The notes: a model not told the origin generated them from the letters alone. A DNA stretch of 48,355 bases from an uncultured Merdimonas sp. (GCA_944375885.1 CALWBB010000006.1:1-48355), one strand, 5' to 3'. Positions 39,823-48,355 are shown, numbered from the stretch's first letter. Program-made: numbers and translations.

Positions 39823-41031
39823 TCACTCCTTTGCCACAGCCTCTTCCTTTGCTTCCTCCGGGCTCAAAAGCCCGTCCGCCGTGTAGACATTTTTCGCGTT
39901 CCACAAAAGCCACTCTGTACAGCCGCTGTCATAGACTGCCTCTGCCTGCTGGCGCAGCTGTTCCGCTCCATAGGTCTGGTGCACGTCCAGCCAGGTGGCT
40001 GTGAAATCCTGCAGCCAGGGCCGGACCTCTGCCCGCTTCTCCCCCTCCGGGATCCCGGCAAGGCTGTCTGCGGAGGCCTGGAGGGCGGCGCGGACTGTCT
40101 CGTAGGGCTGCAGATCCGGATGCTCCAGGCCGTACACGCCGTCGTTATAGTGAGACGGATAGATCATCGGGCAGATATAATCCAGGTGCTCTGCCATGGC
40201 CCGGTAATCCTGGCCCACGATAGCCGCGTCGGTCTCCCTGTCTATCACCGTGCCGAACACGTCCGCCGACACCTTCACCCCCAGAGGTGAAAGCGTGTCA
40301 TAAGCATAGGCCGTAAATTCCGTAATCAGATCCGTCTTGGATTTTTCCAGAGATTCTTCTCCGTAATCCGCTTCCTCATCGGTAATCTCTGTGGGAAAAC
40401 GGATATAGTCAAACTGAATTTCGTCGAAACCCAGGGCTGCCGCCTGCTTCGCCACCTTCATCAGGTAGTCCCAGACCTCCCGCCGGTAAGGGTTCACCCA
40501 GGCCAGCCCGTTCCCGTCCACAAAGACGCCGCCGTCCTTTCTCTGGATGCAAAGATCCGGCCGCTTCGAAGCCAGCAGCGGATCCTTAAAGGCCACGATC
40601 CGGGCGATCCGATAGACATCCTCCCGGCCCAGCCGGGCAAGGAGGCCCGGCAGATCCGGGATATAATTCACGTCCGCTCCCAGCTCCTGCACCATGGGTT
40701 CTTCCATTTTATAGGTAACGATTCCTTCATCGTTTTTGATGTCAATCACCATGGCATTCAGCTCACTGTCCCGAACCAGCTGGATCAGCTCCTCCATATT
40801 GGCATGGCCAGCCATGGGCCCGGTCACATAGATCCCCCGGACCGGCTCCGGTTCCGCCGCCGCGATCTCTTCCTCCACTTTCTCCGTCATCTCCTGCAGT
40901 CTTCCAGCGGCAGGCAGAACGCGCACTTCCGGCACCTCTATCTCCTGTTTCCCGCAGGCAGCCGGCAGAAAGCAGAGCGCTGCCATGAAGATCGCTGCCG
41001 CCGTTAGGAAGCCTGCTGTTCTCTTTTTCAT
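39823..41031 (-). CDS. lipoprotein putative glycoside hydrolase (DUF4015)
   Basis: A 402-residue lipoprotein: signal peptide with lipobox LPAAC (Cys about 26), then a TIM-barrel of the DUF4015/COG1306 type. RGIYVTGPMAGHANMEELI starts the domain at about 65; NAMVIDIKNDEGIVTY, GFDEIQFDYIRFPTE (about 200, the likely acidic active-site strand) and LDYICPMIYPSHYNDGVYG follow. Members are predicted extracellular glycoside hydrolases; the substrate is unknown. AGGAGA precedes the ATG. It is inserted between trmN6 and rsmI, which are close neighbours in Bacillus. Confidence 0.88.
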   Translation of the reverse strand: MKKRTAGFLTAAAIFMAALCFLPAACGKQEIEVPEVRVLPAAGRLQEMTEKVEEEIAAAEPEPVRGIYVTGPMAGHANMEELIQLVRDSELNAMVIDIKNDEGIVTYKMEEPMVQELGADVNYIPDLPGLLARLGREDVYRIARIVAFKDPLLASKRPDLCIQRKDGGVFVDGNGLAWVNPYRREVWDYLMKVAKQAAALGFDEIQFDYIRFPTEITDEEADYGEESLEKSKTDLITEFTAYAYDTLSPLGVKVSADVFGTVIDRETDAAIVGQDYRAMAEHLDYICPMIYPSHYNDGVYGLEHPDLQPYETVRAALQASADSLAGIPEGEKRAEVRPWLQDFTATWLDVHQTYGAEQLRQQAEAVYDSGCTEWLLWNAKNVYTADGLLSPEEAKEEAVAKE

Positions 41032-41058
41032 ATCCTCTCCTCAAAAGCTTCCGCCAGT

Positions 41059-41796
41059 TCAATATCCGTAAATGTCGTAAATCTCATCCATATAGACGCC
41101 GGGCTCCCGGTACACAATCAGCGGCTTTTCCACAGTCATCCGCGGCCTCCCGCCCCTTGACGCCTCCAGAAGAACCATGTTCGGCTCCCGGTCCACGTAA
41201 GGGTACACCAGACGCATCCGCTTAGGCTCCAACCTGTATTTTCCCAGCGTCATGATAATCTCAGCCAGGCGGAAGGGCCTGTGTACCAGATAAAACCGCC
41301 CTCCGGGCTTCAGCGTCTTCGCGGCCTCCCGGGCCACATCCTCAAAGCTGCACAGAAGCTCATGGCGGGCGATGGCCTTGGGCAGCTCCGGGTTCTGAAG
41401 CCCGTGCAGTTCCGTCATATAAGGCGGATTGCAGGTGACTACGTCAAAGGAGGCGGCCCCGAACAGGGAAGCCGCCTCCTTGATATCTCCTTCTACAATA
41501 GAAATGGAATCCGCCAGATCATTCAGCTCCACGCTGCGCCTGGCCATATCGGCGCTTTCCTTCTGGATCTCCAGGCCTGTAAAATCCCGTCCCTTCGTCT
41601 TTCCCCGCAGCAGAATCGGAATGATGCCCGTTCCTGTCCCCAGGTCCAGCACCCGCTCTCCTTCCTTCACCCGGGCAAAACCCGACAGGAGAACCGCGTC
41701 CATGCCAAAGCAGAATCTTCCGGGATCCTGAATGATCCGGTATCCATTTCTCTGCAGCTCGTCCAGCCGTTCTCCCTCTTTCAGCTCAATCTCCAT
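41059..41796 (-). CDS. trmN6: tRNA1(Val) (adenine-37-N6)-methyltransferase-like protein
   Basis: A 245-residue class I methyltransferase with VLDLGTGTGIIPILL (SAM motif I, about 48-62) and VTCNPPYM (motif IV, NPPY, N6-adenine type), plus QDPGRFCFGMDAVLLSGF, typical of the YfiC/YabB group. E. coli TrmN6 modifies A37 of tRNA-Val; the exact target here is inferred. It lies 32 bp after ricT in an operon matching Bacillus yaaT-yabA-yabB, without yabA. Confidence 0.9.
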   Translation of the reverse strand: MEIELKEGERLDELQRNGYRIIQDPGRFCFGMDAVLLSGFARVKEGERVLDLGTGTGIIPILLRGKTKGRDFTGLEIQKESADMARRSVELNDLADSISIVEGDIKEAASLFGAASFDVVTCNPPYMTELHGLQNPELPKAIARHELLCSFEDVAREAAKTLKPGGRFYLVHRPFRLAEIIMTLGKYRLEPKRMRLVYPYVDREPNMVLLEASRGGRPRMTVEKPLIVYREPGVYMDEIYDIYGY

Positions 41797-41828
41797 GCAG
41801 CCGTTCTCCGTCTCTTTTTCTTTTCTGC

Positions 41829-42740
41829 TTAATCGTCGTCCAGCTTGGATTTGCGCTCCTGCTTTTCCAGAGCCTCCAGCTTTTTCAGCTCTTTATCGGA
41901 CACGCCGCCCTTTTCCTTCTTTTTGCGCGGGCGGAATTTCAGCTCCTCCACCGGATATTCCCGGATCTCCTTCTCGTCGCCGTCCAGGGTGACGACCACC
42001 TTCACCTTCTGGCGCAGCACGTTGACGCTCTGCACCTCGCCCTTTAAGCCGTCGGCCGTGGTCACATAATCGCCGTTGCCCGGGAGGCGGCTGTTCAGCT
42101 CCTCGTAGGTCTCCTGCTCATGCTTCAGGCAGCACATCAGGCGGCCGCAGACGCCGGAAATCTTCGTGGGATTTAAGGACAGGTTCTGCTCCTTTGCCAT
42201 CTTGATGGACACCGGCACAAATTCTGACAGATGCGAGTGGCAGCAGAGGCTTCTTCCGCAGATACCCACCCCGCCCAGGATCTTCGTCTCATCCCGTACT
42301 CCGATCTGCCGGAGCTCGATTCGGGTACGGAACACGCTGGCCAGATCCTTGACCAGCTCCCGGAAGTCGATTCTTCCGTCCGCCGTGAAATAAAACAATA
42401 CTTTATTATTGTCAAAGGTGTATTCCGCCTGAATCAGCTTCATCTCCAGGCCGTGTTTCTTTATCTTCTCCTGGCAGATGCGGAATGCCTCCTTCTCCTT
42501 CTGCCGGTTAGCCGCCTCTCTGGCGTCATCCTCCGCCGTGGCGATCCGGATCACCGGCTTTAAGGGCTGCACCACCTTTTTATCCTCTACCTCTTTCGTC
42601 CCGACCACGACGCTTCCGTACTCCACGCCTCTGGCCGTCTCTACAATCACATGCTTCCCTCTGGGAATGTTCAGCTTTCCGGGAGAAAAGTAATAAATCT
42701 TTCCCGCAGTCCGGAATCTGACGCCTATGACTTTTTCCAT
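41829..42740 (-). CDS. ricT: PSP1-domain protein RicT/YaaT
   Basis: A 303-residue protein with the PSP1 domain: VIGVRFRTAGKIYYFSPG at the N-terminus, FYFTADGRIDFRELVKDLA, then GGVGICGRSLCCHSHL and SGVCGRLMCCLKHEQ, which hold the Cys residues that in Bacillus bind iron-sulfur clusters of the RicAFT complex (competence, sporulation, RNase Y control). A charged Lys/Glu tail follows residue 270. No ricA or ricF is visible here. GGAG precedes the ATG, and holB ends one base upstream. Confidence 0.92.
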   Translation of the reverse strand: MEKVIGVRFRTAGKIYYFSPGKLNIPRGKHVIVETARGVEYGSVVVGTKEVEDKKVVQPLKPVIRIATAEDDAREAANRQKEKEAFRICQEKIKKHGLEMKLIQAEYTFDNNKVLFYFTADGRIDFRELVKDLASVFRTRIELRQIGVRDETKILGGVGICGRSLCCHSHLSEFVPVSIKMAKEQNLSLNPTKISGVCGRLMCCLKHEQETYEELNSRLPGNGDYVTTADGLKGEVQSVNVLRQKVKVVVTLDGDEKEIREYPVEELKFRPRKKKEKGGVSDKELKKLEALEKQERKSKLDDD

Positions 42741-42741
42741 G

Positions 42742-43731
42742 CTAATTCTCCTTTATCGTCAGCATGAGAAGCTCGATGGTCAGCTCAAAGCTTACATTCG
42801 CCTTAAGCCGCGTCTTCGCCTTCTCCAATGCCTTTAAAATATGCTCCAGGCCCTCGTAGGAGCTTCTCGCCGCCTGGGCGCTGATATCATTGATCTCATC
42901 GGCGAACACCAGACCGTCGATCTGCCGGGTCGCCTTGAACAGCAGCACGTCCCGGAACCAGAGCGCCATCAGATCCAGATAATCGTCCACCTCGGCCTTG
43001 TACTCCGCAGCCCTGCGCACCGCTTCCGTAATCTCGTAAATCTCCATGTCCCGCAGATGGCGCAGAAGATGAACCACCTCGTCCCGAAGCTCTGCGAAAT
43101 GCTCCGACTGGGCCAGCCTCTTGGCCTTCCCCACATTTCCTCTGGCGAAGGCGGTACACACGTCTGCCTGGTAATCCGGCACCCGCAGCTCTTCCATCAG
43201 ATACTTCCGAATCTGCTCATCCTTCACCGGACGCAGCTTCAGCGTCACGCACCGGGAAAGGATCGTCGGCAGAAAGCTCTGGGAATTCTCTGTCAGAAGC
43301 AGAACCATGCCGTAAGCAGGCGGCTCCTCTATGGTTTTGAGCAGGGCGTTCTGCGCCTGCACCGTCATTTTCTCCGCCTCATCCACAATATAAATCTTCC
43401 AGGGACTGCTGTAGGGGCGTATGAGAATATCGCTGCACAGCTGATCCCGGATATCGTCCACGCCGATGGAATTCGGCTTCTCATGGGTCACGCGGATGAT
43501 GTCCGGCTGGTTCAGGCTCTGGGCCTGGACGCAGGAGTGACAGATCCCGCAGGGCTCCACGCCGCCCTTTTCACACTGGAGGGTCTGGGCAAAGGCCGAC
43601 GCCAGAAGCATCTTGCCAGATCCCTCTTCGCCGTCCAGAATATAAGCGTGGGACACCTTTTTCAGACGAATCGCGTTCTGTAAATGCTCTATAATCTGCT
43701 CATGTCCGATGATTTCCGAAAATCCTGCCAT
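42742..43731 (-). CDS. holB: DNA polymerase III subunit delta'
   Basis: A 329-residue AAA+ clamp-loader subunit: FSEIIGHEQIIEHLQNAI at the N-terminus, P-loop DGEEGSGKMLLASAF, zinc module Cys residues in EPCGICHSCVQA, sensor region VDEAEKMTVQAQNALLKTIE and the SRC motif in ILSRCVTL. The delta' subunit opens the sliding clamp within the DnaX complex. GGGGAG precedes the ATG. It starts the operon holB-ricT-trmN6-DUF4015-rsmI. Confidence 0.95.
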   Translation of the reverse strand: MAGFSEIIGHEQIIEHLQNAIRLKKVSHAYILDGEEGSGKMLLASAFAQTLQCEKGGVEPCGICHSCVQAQSLNQPDIIRVTHEKPNSIGVDDIRDQLCSDILIRPYSSPWKIYIVDEAEKMTVQAQNALLKTIEEPPAYGMVLLLTENSQSFLPTILSRCVTLKLRPVKDEQIRKYLMEELRVPDYQADVCTAFARGNVGKAKRLAQSEHFAELRDEVVHLLRHLRDMEIYEITEAVRRAAEYKAEVDDYLDLMALWFRDVLLFKATRQIDGLVFADEINDISAQAARSSYEGLEHILKALEKAKTRLKANVSFELTIELLMLTIKEN

Positions 43732-43802
43732 ATATTCTCCCCTCCTTCACATCAGCCGTCTTTCCGCGCGGCTCCTTTTTCCTTCGTTTCCGCGCTGCTT
43801 TC

Positions 43803-43808
43803 AGTATA
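43803..43808 (-). promoter_or_regulatory. extended -10 promoter of the holB operon
   Basis: On the minus strand TGT precedes TATACT (43808-43803), giving an extended -10 box in the 107-bp gap between the guanylate-kinase-like gene and holB. The -35 box is poor. Confidence 0.4.
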
Positions 43809-43838
43809 ACACAGTTTATTTTGAAAAAACAGCCCCTT

Positions 43839-44450
43839 TCAGGCTTCCGGCCCGTTTTTCCCCTGCTGCTCCTGGAAAATGAACCTGGTAATTTCCTCCA
43901 GGCACTCCTTCAGATCCCGGTTGTAAAACCGTTTCGTGATGCCTGCCTTACGGATCCGTTCCTCTGCGAAATCCTCGCTGTCAGCCAGGAACCGCCGGCA
44001 CAGCTCCGCATAGCGGGGCTTCTCCTGGGTGCGCTCCCGATCAAGGGCCCGCTGCAGCCGCTCTCCGTCCTCCACCTCGATGTAGAGCGGCACGACCCGA
44101 TCCGCCCCGTAGTAATCCCGAAGCGCCCGGAAGGATTCCAGCACGCCTACGGCGATATAGTGAAAACGTTCCAGATCCGTAGCCTCCGTATCTGCCGTGA
44201 AATATTTCCATATCCCGTGAACCGTCTGATAGGCCCGAAGCTCGATGACTTTCCCGGCCGCCTGGAGCCTGGAAAGGCCCGCCTCATCCGTAAAATGATA
44301 CTGGACGCCCGGCGTCTCTCCGGCCCGCATGGGGCGCGTCGTATAGAGAACCAGAGGTTTCAATCCCAGTTCCTCCCTCTCCAGCAGGCTCTGAAAAATC
44401 GTATCCTTTCCCGTAGAGCTTTTGCCGATCAGATAAAATAATTTTCCCAT
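43839..44450 (-). CDS. guanylate kinase-like protein
   Basis: A 203-residue P-loop kinase: LIGKSSTGKDTIFQSLL (Walker A about 8-16), LVLYTTRPMRAGETPGVQYH (the GMP-binding TTRxxRxGE pattern) and IYIEVEDGERLQRAL-like late strand. It resembles guanylate kinases but is divergent, and it occupies the place held by thymidylate kinase (tmk) in Bacillus. It may be an accessory nucleotide kinase rather than the main Gmk. GGAG precedes the ATG. It lies 24 bp after the decarboxylase gene. Confidence 0.8.
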   Translation of the reverse strand: MGKLFYLIGKSSTGKDTIFQSLLEREELGLKPLVLYTTRPMRAGETPGVQYHFTDEAGLSRLQAAGKVIELRAYQTVHGIWKYFTADTEATDLERFHYIAVGVLESFRALRDYYGADRVVPLYIEVEDGERLQRALDRERTQEKPRYAELCRRFLADSEDFAEERIRKAGITKRFYNRDLKECLEEITRFIFQEQQGKNGPEA

Positions 44451-44474
44451 TTCTGTTCTCCGTAAGTTCTGTTC

Positions 44475-46025
44475 TCAGCTGCGCACGGTGAGAAGCCGTT
44501 TTCCCTCCGCCAGGCCCTGAACCGGAAAGCCTGCCGCCAGCCATTTCTCGATCCGCCCTATGGCCTGCTCTGTGATCTCCTCGCCCGGCACAAGCAGCGG
44601 GATCCCCGGCGGATACAGGTACACATAAGCCCCTGCCAGGCGTCCGGCGCACTCTGAAAGCGGACGGGATTCTTTCTCCCTTTCCAGCGCCTCCCCGGCT
44701 GTGAGCGCCGCGCGGGGACGGGGAAGCCCCCCAGACGAAAACCTCCCGGCGTCCGCCCAGGTCTTCTCCCTTCCCTGCCTGCTTCCTTCTGCCAGCTCCC
44801 GGTCCAGCTCATGAAGCGCCCGGTTCAGGCGGGCAAAGCCGCTTTCTGTGTCCGCGATGCTGGAGATTCCCACCGCGTAGTCCGGCGCTGACATCTCAAG
44901 CTGCAGATGGTACCGCTCCAGAAGAAGCCCGGAAAGCCTGCCGCCCGTAATTCCCGCCCGTTCCGTGGCAATCAGCAGCTTGCTTCGGTCAAAATACGGC
45001 GCCCGCTCCGCCCCGTAAAGCCGCAGAGCCTCCAGATCCCGGCAGCCTTCGCGAAAGATCTCCAGGAGCTGAGCATGCTCACGAAACAGCGCTTCTCCCT
45101 TCGTCTCCAGAAGCTCCATGCAGGCGTCGATGGACGCCATCAGGATATAGGAAGGGCTGCTGCTCTGGTAGACCGACAGAAAATGCCGGATCCGCTCCCG
45201 GTCCGCAAGCCTTCCCTGGATGTGCAGAAGCGCCGTCTGCGTCAGCGACGGCAGGGTCTTGTGGACGCTGTGGATCACCACGTCGGCCCCGGCGCTCACC
45301 GCGTCCTCCGGAAAATAGTCCGAAAACGGGAAATGCGCCCCGTGAGCCTGATCGACAATCAGCGGGACCTCATGCCGGTGGCAGATCTTTGCAATCGCCC
45401 TTACGTCTGAGCAGATTCCGTCATAGGTGGGCGAGGTGATGACCACGGCCTGGAACCGTCCGGCGGCTTCCCTGGCGTATCTGCCCTTTTCCTGCTCAGA
45501 GAAGGCCGCTTTTTCCGCCAATGCCCTTTCCACATCCTCCGGCAGAACCGGCCCATTGATCCCTGGCGAAGCGATCTGCTGCGGATAGAGGTAATCCGCC
45601 TTCAGCCCGCCAAGCTCCGCCGCGTGATAGGCGCTTCGGTGGCAGTTCCTCGCCATCAGAATCCGGCCTCCCCTGCGGGTGCAGCCGGATATGGCGCTTA
45701 GAATCCCTGCCGTGCTTCCGTTAATCAGAAAATGTGTTTCCTCTGCCCCGTAAAGCCCTGCCGCCCGCTCCTGGGCCCTTGTCAGGACGCCGTCCCTTTC
45801 CGAATGGTGCAGATCGTCGAAGCCGTCGATCTCCGTAATGTCAAATTTATAGGGATTTTCGAAATATCCCAGCTGCCGTTTATGCCCCGGCATGTGAAAG
45901 CCATAGTAATCCGACTCCCCATATTCGCGGAGCTTCCTGTAAAGCGGGCCGCCAAAGCCCGCCCTGTCTTCCGTCTTATTTTCTCTCTTATTCCCGTTTT
46001 TGTTCTCTCTCTTGCTTTCTGTCAT
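44475..46025 (-). CDS. YaaO-type Orn/Lys/Arg decarboxylase family protein
   Basis: A 516-residue PLP enzyme of the group III decarboxylase fold: FHMPGHKR (44-50), ETHFLINGSTAGILSAI, VVITSPTYDGICSD, VDQAHGAHF (Asp225 contacts PLP) and HSVHKTLPSLTQTA with Lys256 as Schiff-base residue, then the C-terminal GIPLLVPGE signature. It probably makes a polyamine or diamine (cadaverine, agmatine or putrescine); the substrate is not decided. The N-terminal 20 residues are a low-complexity NKREN-like stretch, and an insert near 420-450 is Arg/Gly-rich. The ATG overlaps the hydF stop. Confidence 0.9.
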   Translation of the reverse strand: MTESKRENKNGNKRENKTEDRAGFGGPLYRKLREYGESDYYGFHMPGHKRQLGYFENPYKFDITEIDGFDDLHHSERDGVLTRAQERAAGLYGAEETHFLINGSTAGILSAISGCTRRGGRILMARNCHRSAYHAAELGGLKADYLYPQQIASPGINGPVLPEDVERALAEKAAFSEQEKGRYAREAAGRFQAVVITSPTYDGICSDVRAIAKICHRHEVPLIVDQAHGAHFPFSDYFPEDAVSAGADVVIHSVHKTLPSLTQTALLHIQGRLADRERIRHFLSVYQSSSPSYILMASIDACMELLETKGEALFREHAQLLEIFREGCRDLEALRLYGAERAPYFDRSKLLIATERAGITGGRLSGLLLERYHLQLEMSAPDYAVGISSIADTESGFARLNRALHELDRELAEGSRQGREKTWADAGRFSSGGLPRPRAALTAGEALEREKESRPLSECAGRLAGAYVYLYPPGIPLLVPGEEITEQAIGRIEKWLAAGFPVQGLAEGKRLLTVRS

Positions 46026-47284
46026 TGCGTATTTCCCGCGTTCCTGTCTGTCAGCCTTCCCTGCTCATCCAAAAGACCGGCCACCTCCGGGAATGGCTTC
46101 AGGCTCCGCTTCAGGATTCCCTTCATATAAGCGATCAGGATCCCGTAATTGGTCATGGGAACCCCCTGGTAAGCCGCTTCTCCCAGCCGGTACTGCATCT
46201 CCTGCTCATTGAGCATACAGCCGCCGCAGTGGACGACCATATGGTATCTGCTCAGATCCCGCTCAAAGCCTGTCCCCGATGTAAAATCAAACTCCGGCTT
46301 TTTCCCGGTATAGGCTTCTATCCAGCCGGGCAGCTTCACCGTGCCGATATCGTTGCACTGCCGGTGATGGGTACACCCCTCGGAAATCAGAATCCGATCC
46401 CCGTCCGCAAGCGTCTCCAGCGCCAGCGCGCCCCGGACCGTCTGGGCCAGGTTTCCCTTATAACGCGCGAACAGGATGGAAAAGGAGGTCAAAAGGATGT
46501 CCTCCGGCGTCTGTCTGTCCGCCAGCTCAAAGACCTGGCTGTCTGTAATCACAAGCTTCGGCCTTCTCCCCAGGCGGGAAAGCGTCTCTGAAAGCTCCGT
46601 ATCGCGGGTGACTACCGATATGGCGCCGCTCTCCAGCACATCCCGGATGGTCTGCTGCTGGGGAAGGATCAGGCGCCCCTTGGGCGCCGCCTTGTCAATG
46701 GGAACCACCAGCACCACCAGATCGAGAGGATCCAGCAGATCGCCCACCAGGCGCTTCCCCCGCCCCTTTTCCGGAACCAGCCGGGCCAGCCGTTCTTTCA
46801 GCTCTTCGATTCCCTCGCCAGTCCGGGCGCTGACCCAGATGTGCCGTTCATCCTTCTTGCAGAAATCTTTCTTATAGAAATCCTTCTTACAGAGATCCAT
46901 CTTATTGAAAACCACCAGGTAGGGAAGGCCCCGTTTCTGCAGCTCCGCTTCCAGCTGCTCATCCTCCGGGCCCATGCCTGAGGAGCCGTCCACAATCAGA
47001 AGGGCAATATCCGTCTTTCGCAGCACATCGAGGCCCTTCTGCACCCGGAGAGCGCCCAGCTCCCCTTCATCATCCAGCCCCGGCGTGTCGATGAGCATCA
47101 CCGGGCCCAGCGGCAGAAGCTCCATGGCCTTATAGACCGGATCCGTCGTCGTCCCCCGGATCTCCGACACGATTGCCGCGTCCTGATTGGTGACTGCGTT
47201 GATCACGCTTGATTTTCCCGCGTTTCTGCGCCCGAACAGGCCGATGTGCACCCGTTCGGAGGCCGGCGTCTGATTCATTCCCAT
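46022..47284 (-). CDS. hydF: [FeFe]-hydrogenase H-cluster maturation GTPase HydF
   Basis: A 420-residue GTPase and scaffold: G1 GRRNAGKSS (18-26), G3 DTPGLDDEG, G4 NKMD, then the dimerisation domain and the iron-sulfur site CTHH...HCGGC (CxH followed by HCxxC, the HydF signature). It carries the 2Fe precursor to HydA; its presence implies an H2-metabolising anaerobe. A 15-bp triplicate repeat gives the Lys-rich stretch CKKDFYKKDFCKKD after the G4 motif. HydE and HydG are not in the window. GGGAG precedes the ATG. Confidence 0.95.
   Translation of the reverse strand: MGMNQTPASERVHIGLFGRRNAGKSSVINAVTNQDAAIVSEIRGTTTDPVYKAMELLPLGPVMLIDTPGLDDEGELGALRVQKGLDVLRKTDIALLIVDGSSGMGPEDEQLEAELQKRGLPYLVVFNKMDLCKKDFYKKDFCKKDERHIWVSARTGEGIEELKERLARLVPEKGRGKRLVGDLLDPLDLVVLVVPIDKAAPKGRLILPQQQTIRDVLESGAISVVTRDTELSETLSRLGRRPKLVITDSQVFELADRQTPEDILLTSFSILFARYKGNLAQTVRGALALETLADGDRILISEGCTHHRQCNDIGTVKLPGWIEAYTGKKPEFDFTSGTGFERDLSRYHMVVHCGGCMLNEQEMQYRLGEAAYQGVPMTNYGILIAYMKGILKRSLKPFPEVAGLLDEQGRLTDRNAGNTQ
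46854..46898. repeat. three tandem 15-bp repeats inside hydF
   Basis: Three imperfect copies of a 15-bp unit (TTCTTRYAGARATCY) encode KKDF/Y/C units in HydF. The period of 15 keeps the frame, so unit number could vary without breaking the gene. Confidence 0.7.
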
Positions 47285-47303
47285 GTTCTGTCTCCCGCTT
47301 TCT

Positions 47304-48355
47304 TCATTCCTCGGAAGGATATTCCTCTCTCTCGCACACGATCCGACATTTTTTCCGGAAACAGGCGACTGCGTACTTCAGAATCAGGCTGCATCCCTCT
47401 TCCTTAAGCTTCGCCGTATAATCCTTCTCCTCTATCTGCCGCAGCGCCTGTTCACAGGCCGCGCCGTAGCGCCCTTCTTCCGCGTATTTTATCTCGATAA
47501 TCATTCCTGTATCTTCATTCTCCAGCCTGACCAGGATATCGCTCCAGCTCTCCCCGCTTTCTTCATTCGACCTGACATACCAGCCGCTTTTAAAGCCCAG
47601 AATTCCCAGCAGGATTCCATGATAAAAATTTTCCTTGGAAGCTTTTCGCACAGAAGTATCCCGAATGCTGATGGTTTTTCCAAGATAAGCGGTAAACAGT
47701 CTCTCCGCCTCCCGGGCATCCCCCTTCTGCAAAGCGGCGCAAAACGCGTCCAGGCTTTCTCCGTCCTTCGCCACCGCCTCTTTGAACATGGTCATGATCT
47801 GCTCCGTGAAAATATTCCGGATTTCCCGGTTCGGGATCGCCAGGCGGTACCGTTTTCCCTCCGCCTTCCCGCGCTGGGTAAGATATCCGGTGGCAAAAAG
47901 GACGCTCCAGATATGATCCACGGAATCATACAACCGGTTATAGGTCAAATCCTCATGGATTTCTTTTGTCAGAATTTCTCCGGAAACAAGCGCTTCGATC
48001 TCGCTTCTGGTAAGCCCATGATCCACCTTTTCGATAAAATGCCGGATCACGTCGTTACTGCTGGTATTCGACCAGTAATCTCTGGGCTCCGCCTCCGGAT
48101 CGTCCGTCAGATCGTCGCAGTAGCTGATCACATCCCAGGGGCAGTACACCTCCACGTTTCCAAAGCGGTAGCCGTCATACCACTCCCGCATGGCCTCATA
48201 CCTGTCCTCCCGCCCATAATAGCGCAGCAGCTCCCGAACCTCCTCATCCGTAAAGCCAAAATATTCGTCGAAGCGCACGTTTGTGACAGACAAAAGCTTA
48301 AGATTGTTAAGGCCCGTAAAAATGCTCTCCTTGGCAACCCGCAGGCAGCCCGTCA
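47304..48355 (-). CDS. AAA-ATPase-like/PD-(D/E)XK nuclease protein (partial, N-terminus outside window)
   Basis: The frame runs without a stop to the right edge, so only the C-terminal 350 residues are seen. The segment ESIFTGLNNL then VRFDEYFGFTDEEVRELL is typical of the AAA-ATPase_like family, with middle motif EWYDGYRFGNVEVYCPWDV (about 40 residues on), and the C-terminal domain carries GMIIEIKYAEEGRY and an upstream ESWSDILV, fitting the PD-(D/E)XK core (Asp, then ExK). Such genes are multi-copy in Lachnospiraceae and of unknown role. The P-loop should lie in the missing part. Confidence 0.85.
   Translation of the reverse strand, partial: TGCLRVAKESIFTGLNNLKLLSVTNVRFDEYFGFTDEEVRELLRYYGREDRYEAMREWYDGYRFGNVEVYCPWDVISYCDDLTDDPEAEPRDYWSNTSSNDVIRHFIEKVDHGLTRSEIEALVSGEILTKEIHEDLTYNRLYDSVDHIWSVLFATGYLTQRGKAEGKRYRLAIPNREIRNIFTEQIMTMFKEAVAKDGESLDAFCAALQKGDAREAERLFTAYLGKTISIRDTSVRKASKENFYHGILLGILGFKSGWYVRSNEESGESWSDILVRLENEDTGMIIEIKYAEEGRYGAACEQALRQIEEKDYTAKLKEEGCSLILKYAVACFRKKCRIVCEREEYPSEE

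Noticed and set aside
1..48355. CRISPR arrays, tRNA, rRNA, insertion sequences or prophage
   Set aside because: Looked for regularly spaced repeats, tRNA-like cloverleaf ends, transposase or integrase motifs and phage structural genes; none were seen by eye.

Overview
The window looks like chromosomal DNA of an anaerobic, spore-forming Gram-positive bacterium of the class Clostridia, most likely Lachnospiraceae. Evidence for this: sporulation genes (bofA, spmA, spmB, an AbrB-type regulator), the [FeFe]-hydrogenase maturase hydF, a T-box leader on metG, a Tad locus of the DUF5702 type, strong GGAGG ribosome sites, frequent TTG and GTG starts, and TTGACA-N17-TATAAT-like promoters. I see no rRNA, tRNA, CRISPR array, insertion sequence or prophage. 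The family-level assignment is inference.

Layout. (1) Bases 1-6376, minus strand: a Tad pilus/secretion operon (TadZ/CpaE-like, CpaF ATPase, TadB, TadC-like, Flp-type pilin, DUF5702 protein, start of a further gene), with a good promoter and a possible 42-residue membrane peptide at its head. (2) 6388-6991: divergent bofA and yaaL. (3) 7086-26449: a carbohydrate-catabolism island. It holds a GNAT enzyme, a GntR/FCD regulator, a NagB-fold protein, a 670-residue cytosolic beta-propeller, a NagA-like deacetylase, a ribose-type ABC importer, three amidohydrolase_2 proteins (one lacking most metal ligands), an aldose-epimerase-like protein, two YjbQ/UPF0047 proteins, an archaeal-type triose-phosphate-isomerase homologue, an FGGY kinase, a SIS-domain protein and two DeoR regulators. 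(4) 26516-31409: an FtsX-type ABC exporter with its own two-component system. (5) 31523-46025: a conserved housekeeping block (T-box metG, rplY/ctc, spmAB, abrB, rsmI, trmN6, ricT, holB, a guanylate-kinase-like gene, a YaaO-type decarboxylase) that resembles the Bacillus subtilis bofA-yaaO-holB-yaaT-yabB-yabC-abrB-metS neighbourhood. (6) 46022-48355: hydF and a PD-(D/E)XK/AAA-ATPase gene that runs off the window.

The best candidate for an undescribed system is the island at 7.6-24.8 kb. Three promoter regions (17984-18037, 20354-20408, 22841-22939) share one operator-like sequence, consensus GACCGATTCATTCATTT. In two of them it fills the spacer of a TTGACA-N17-TATCAT promoter. They drive the importer/amidohydrolase/NagA/NagB-like operon, the TIM-YjbQ-epimerase operon, and the divergent deoR-kinase and amidohydrolase units, so one DeoR protein probably controls them all. 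Gene content suggests uptake of a sugar or sugar derivative, ring opening or hydrolysis, phosphorylation, isomerisation by the TIM homologue and possibly deacetylation. The substrate cannot be read from sequence. A second unit (YjbQ2, SIS protein, DeoR2) has different, GAAAGT-type repeats and may be a parallel route.
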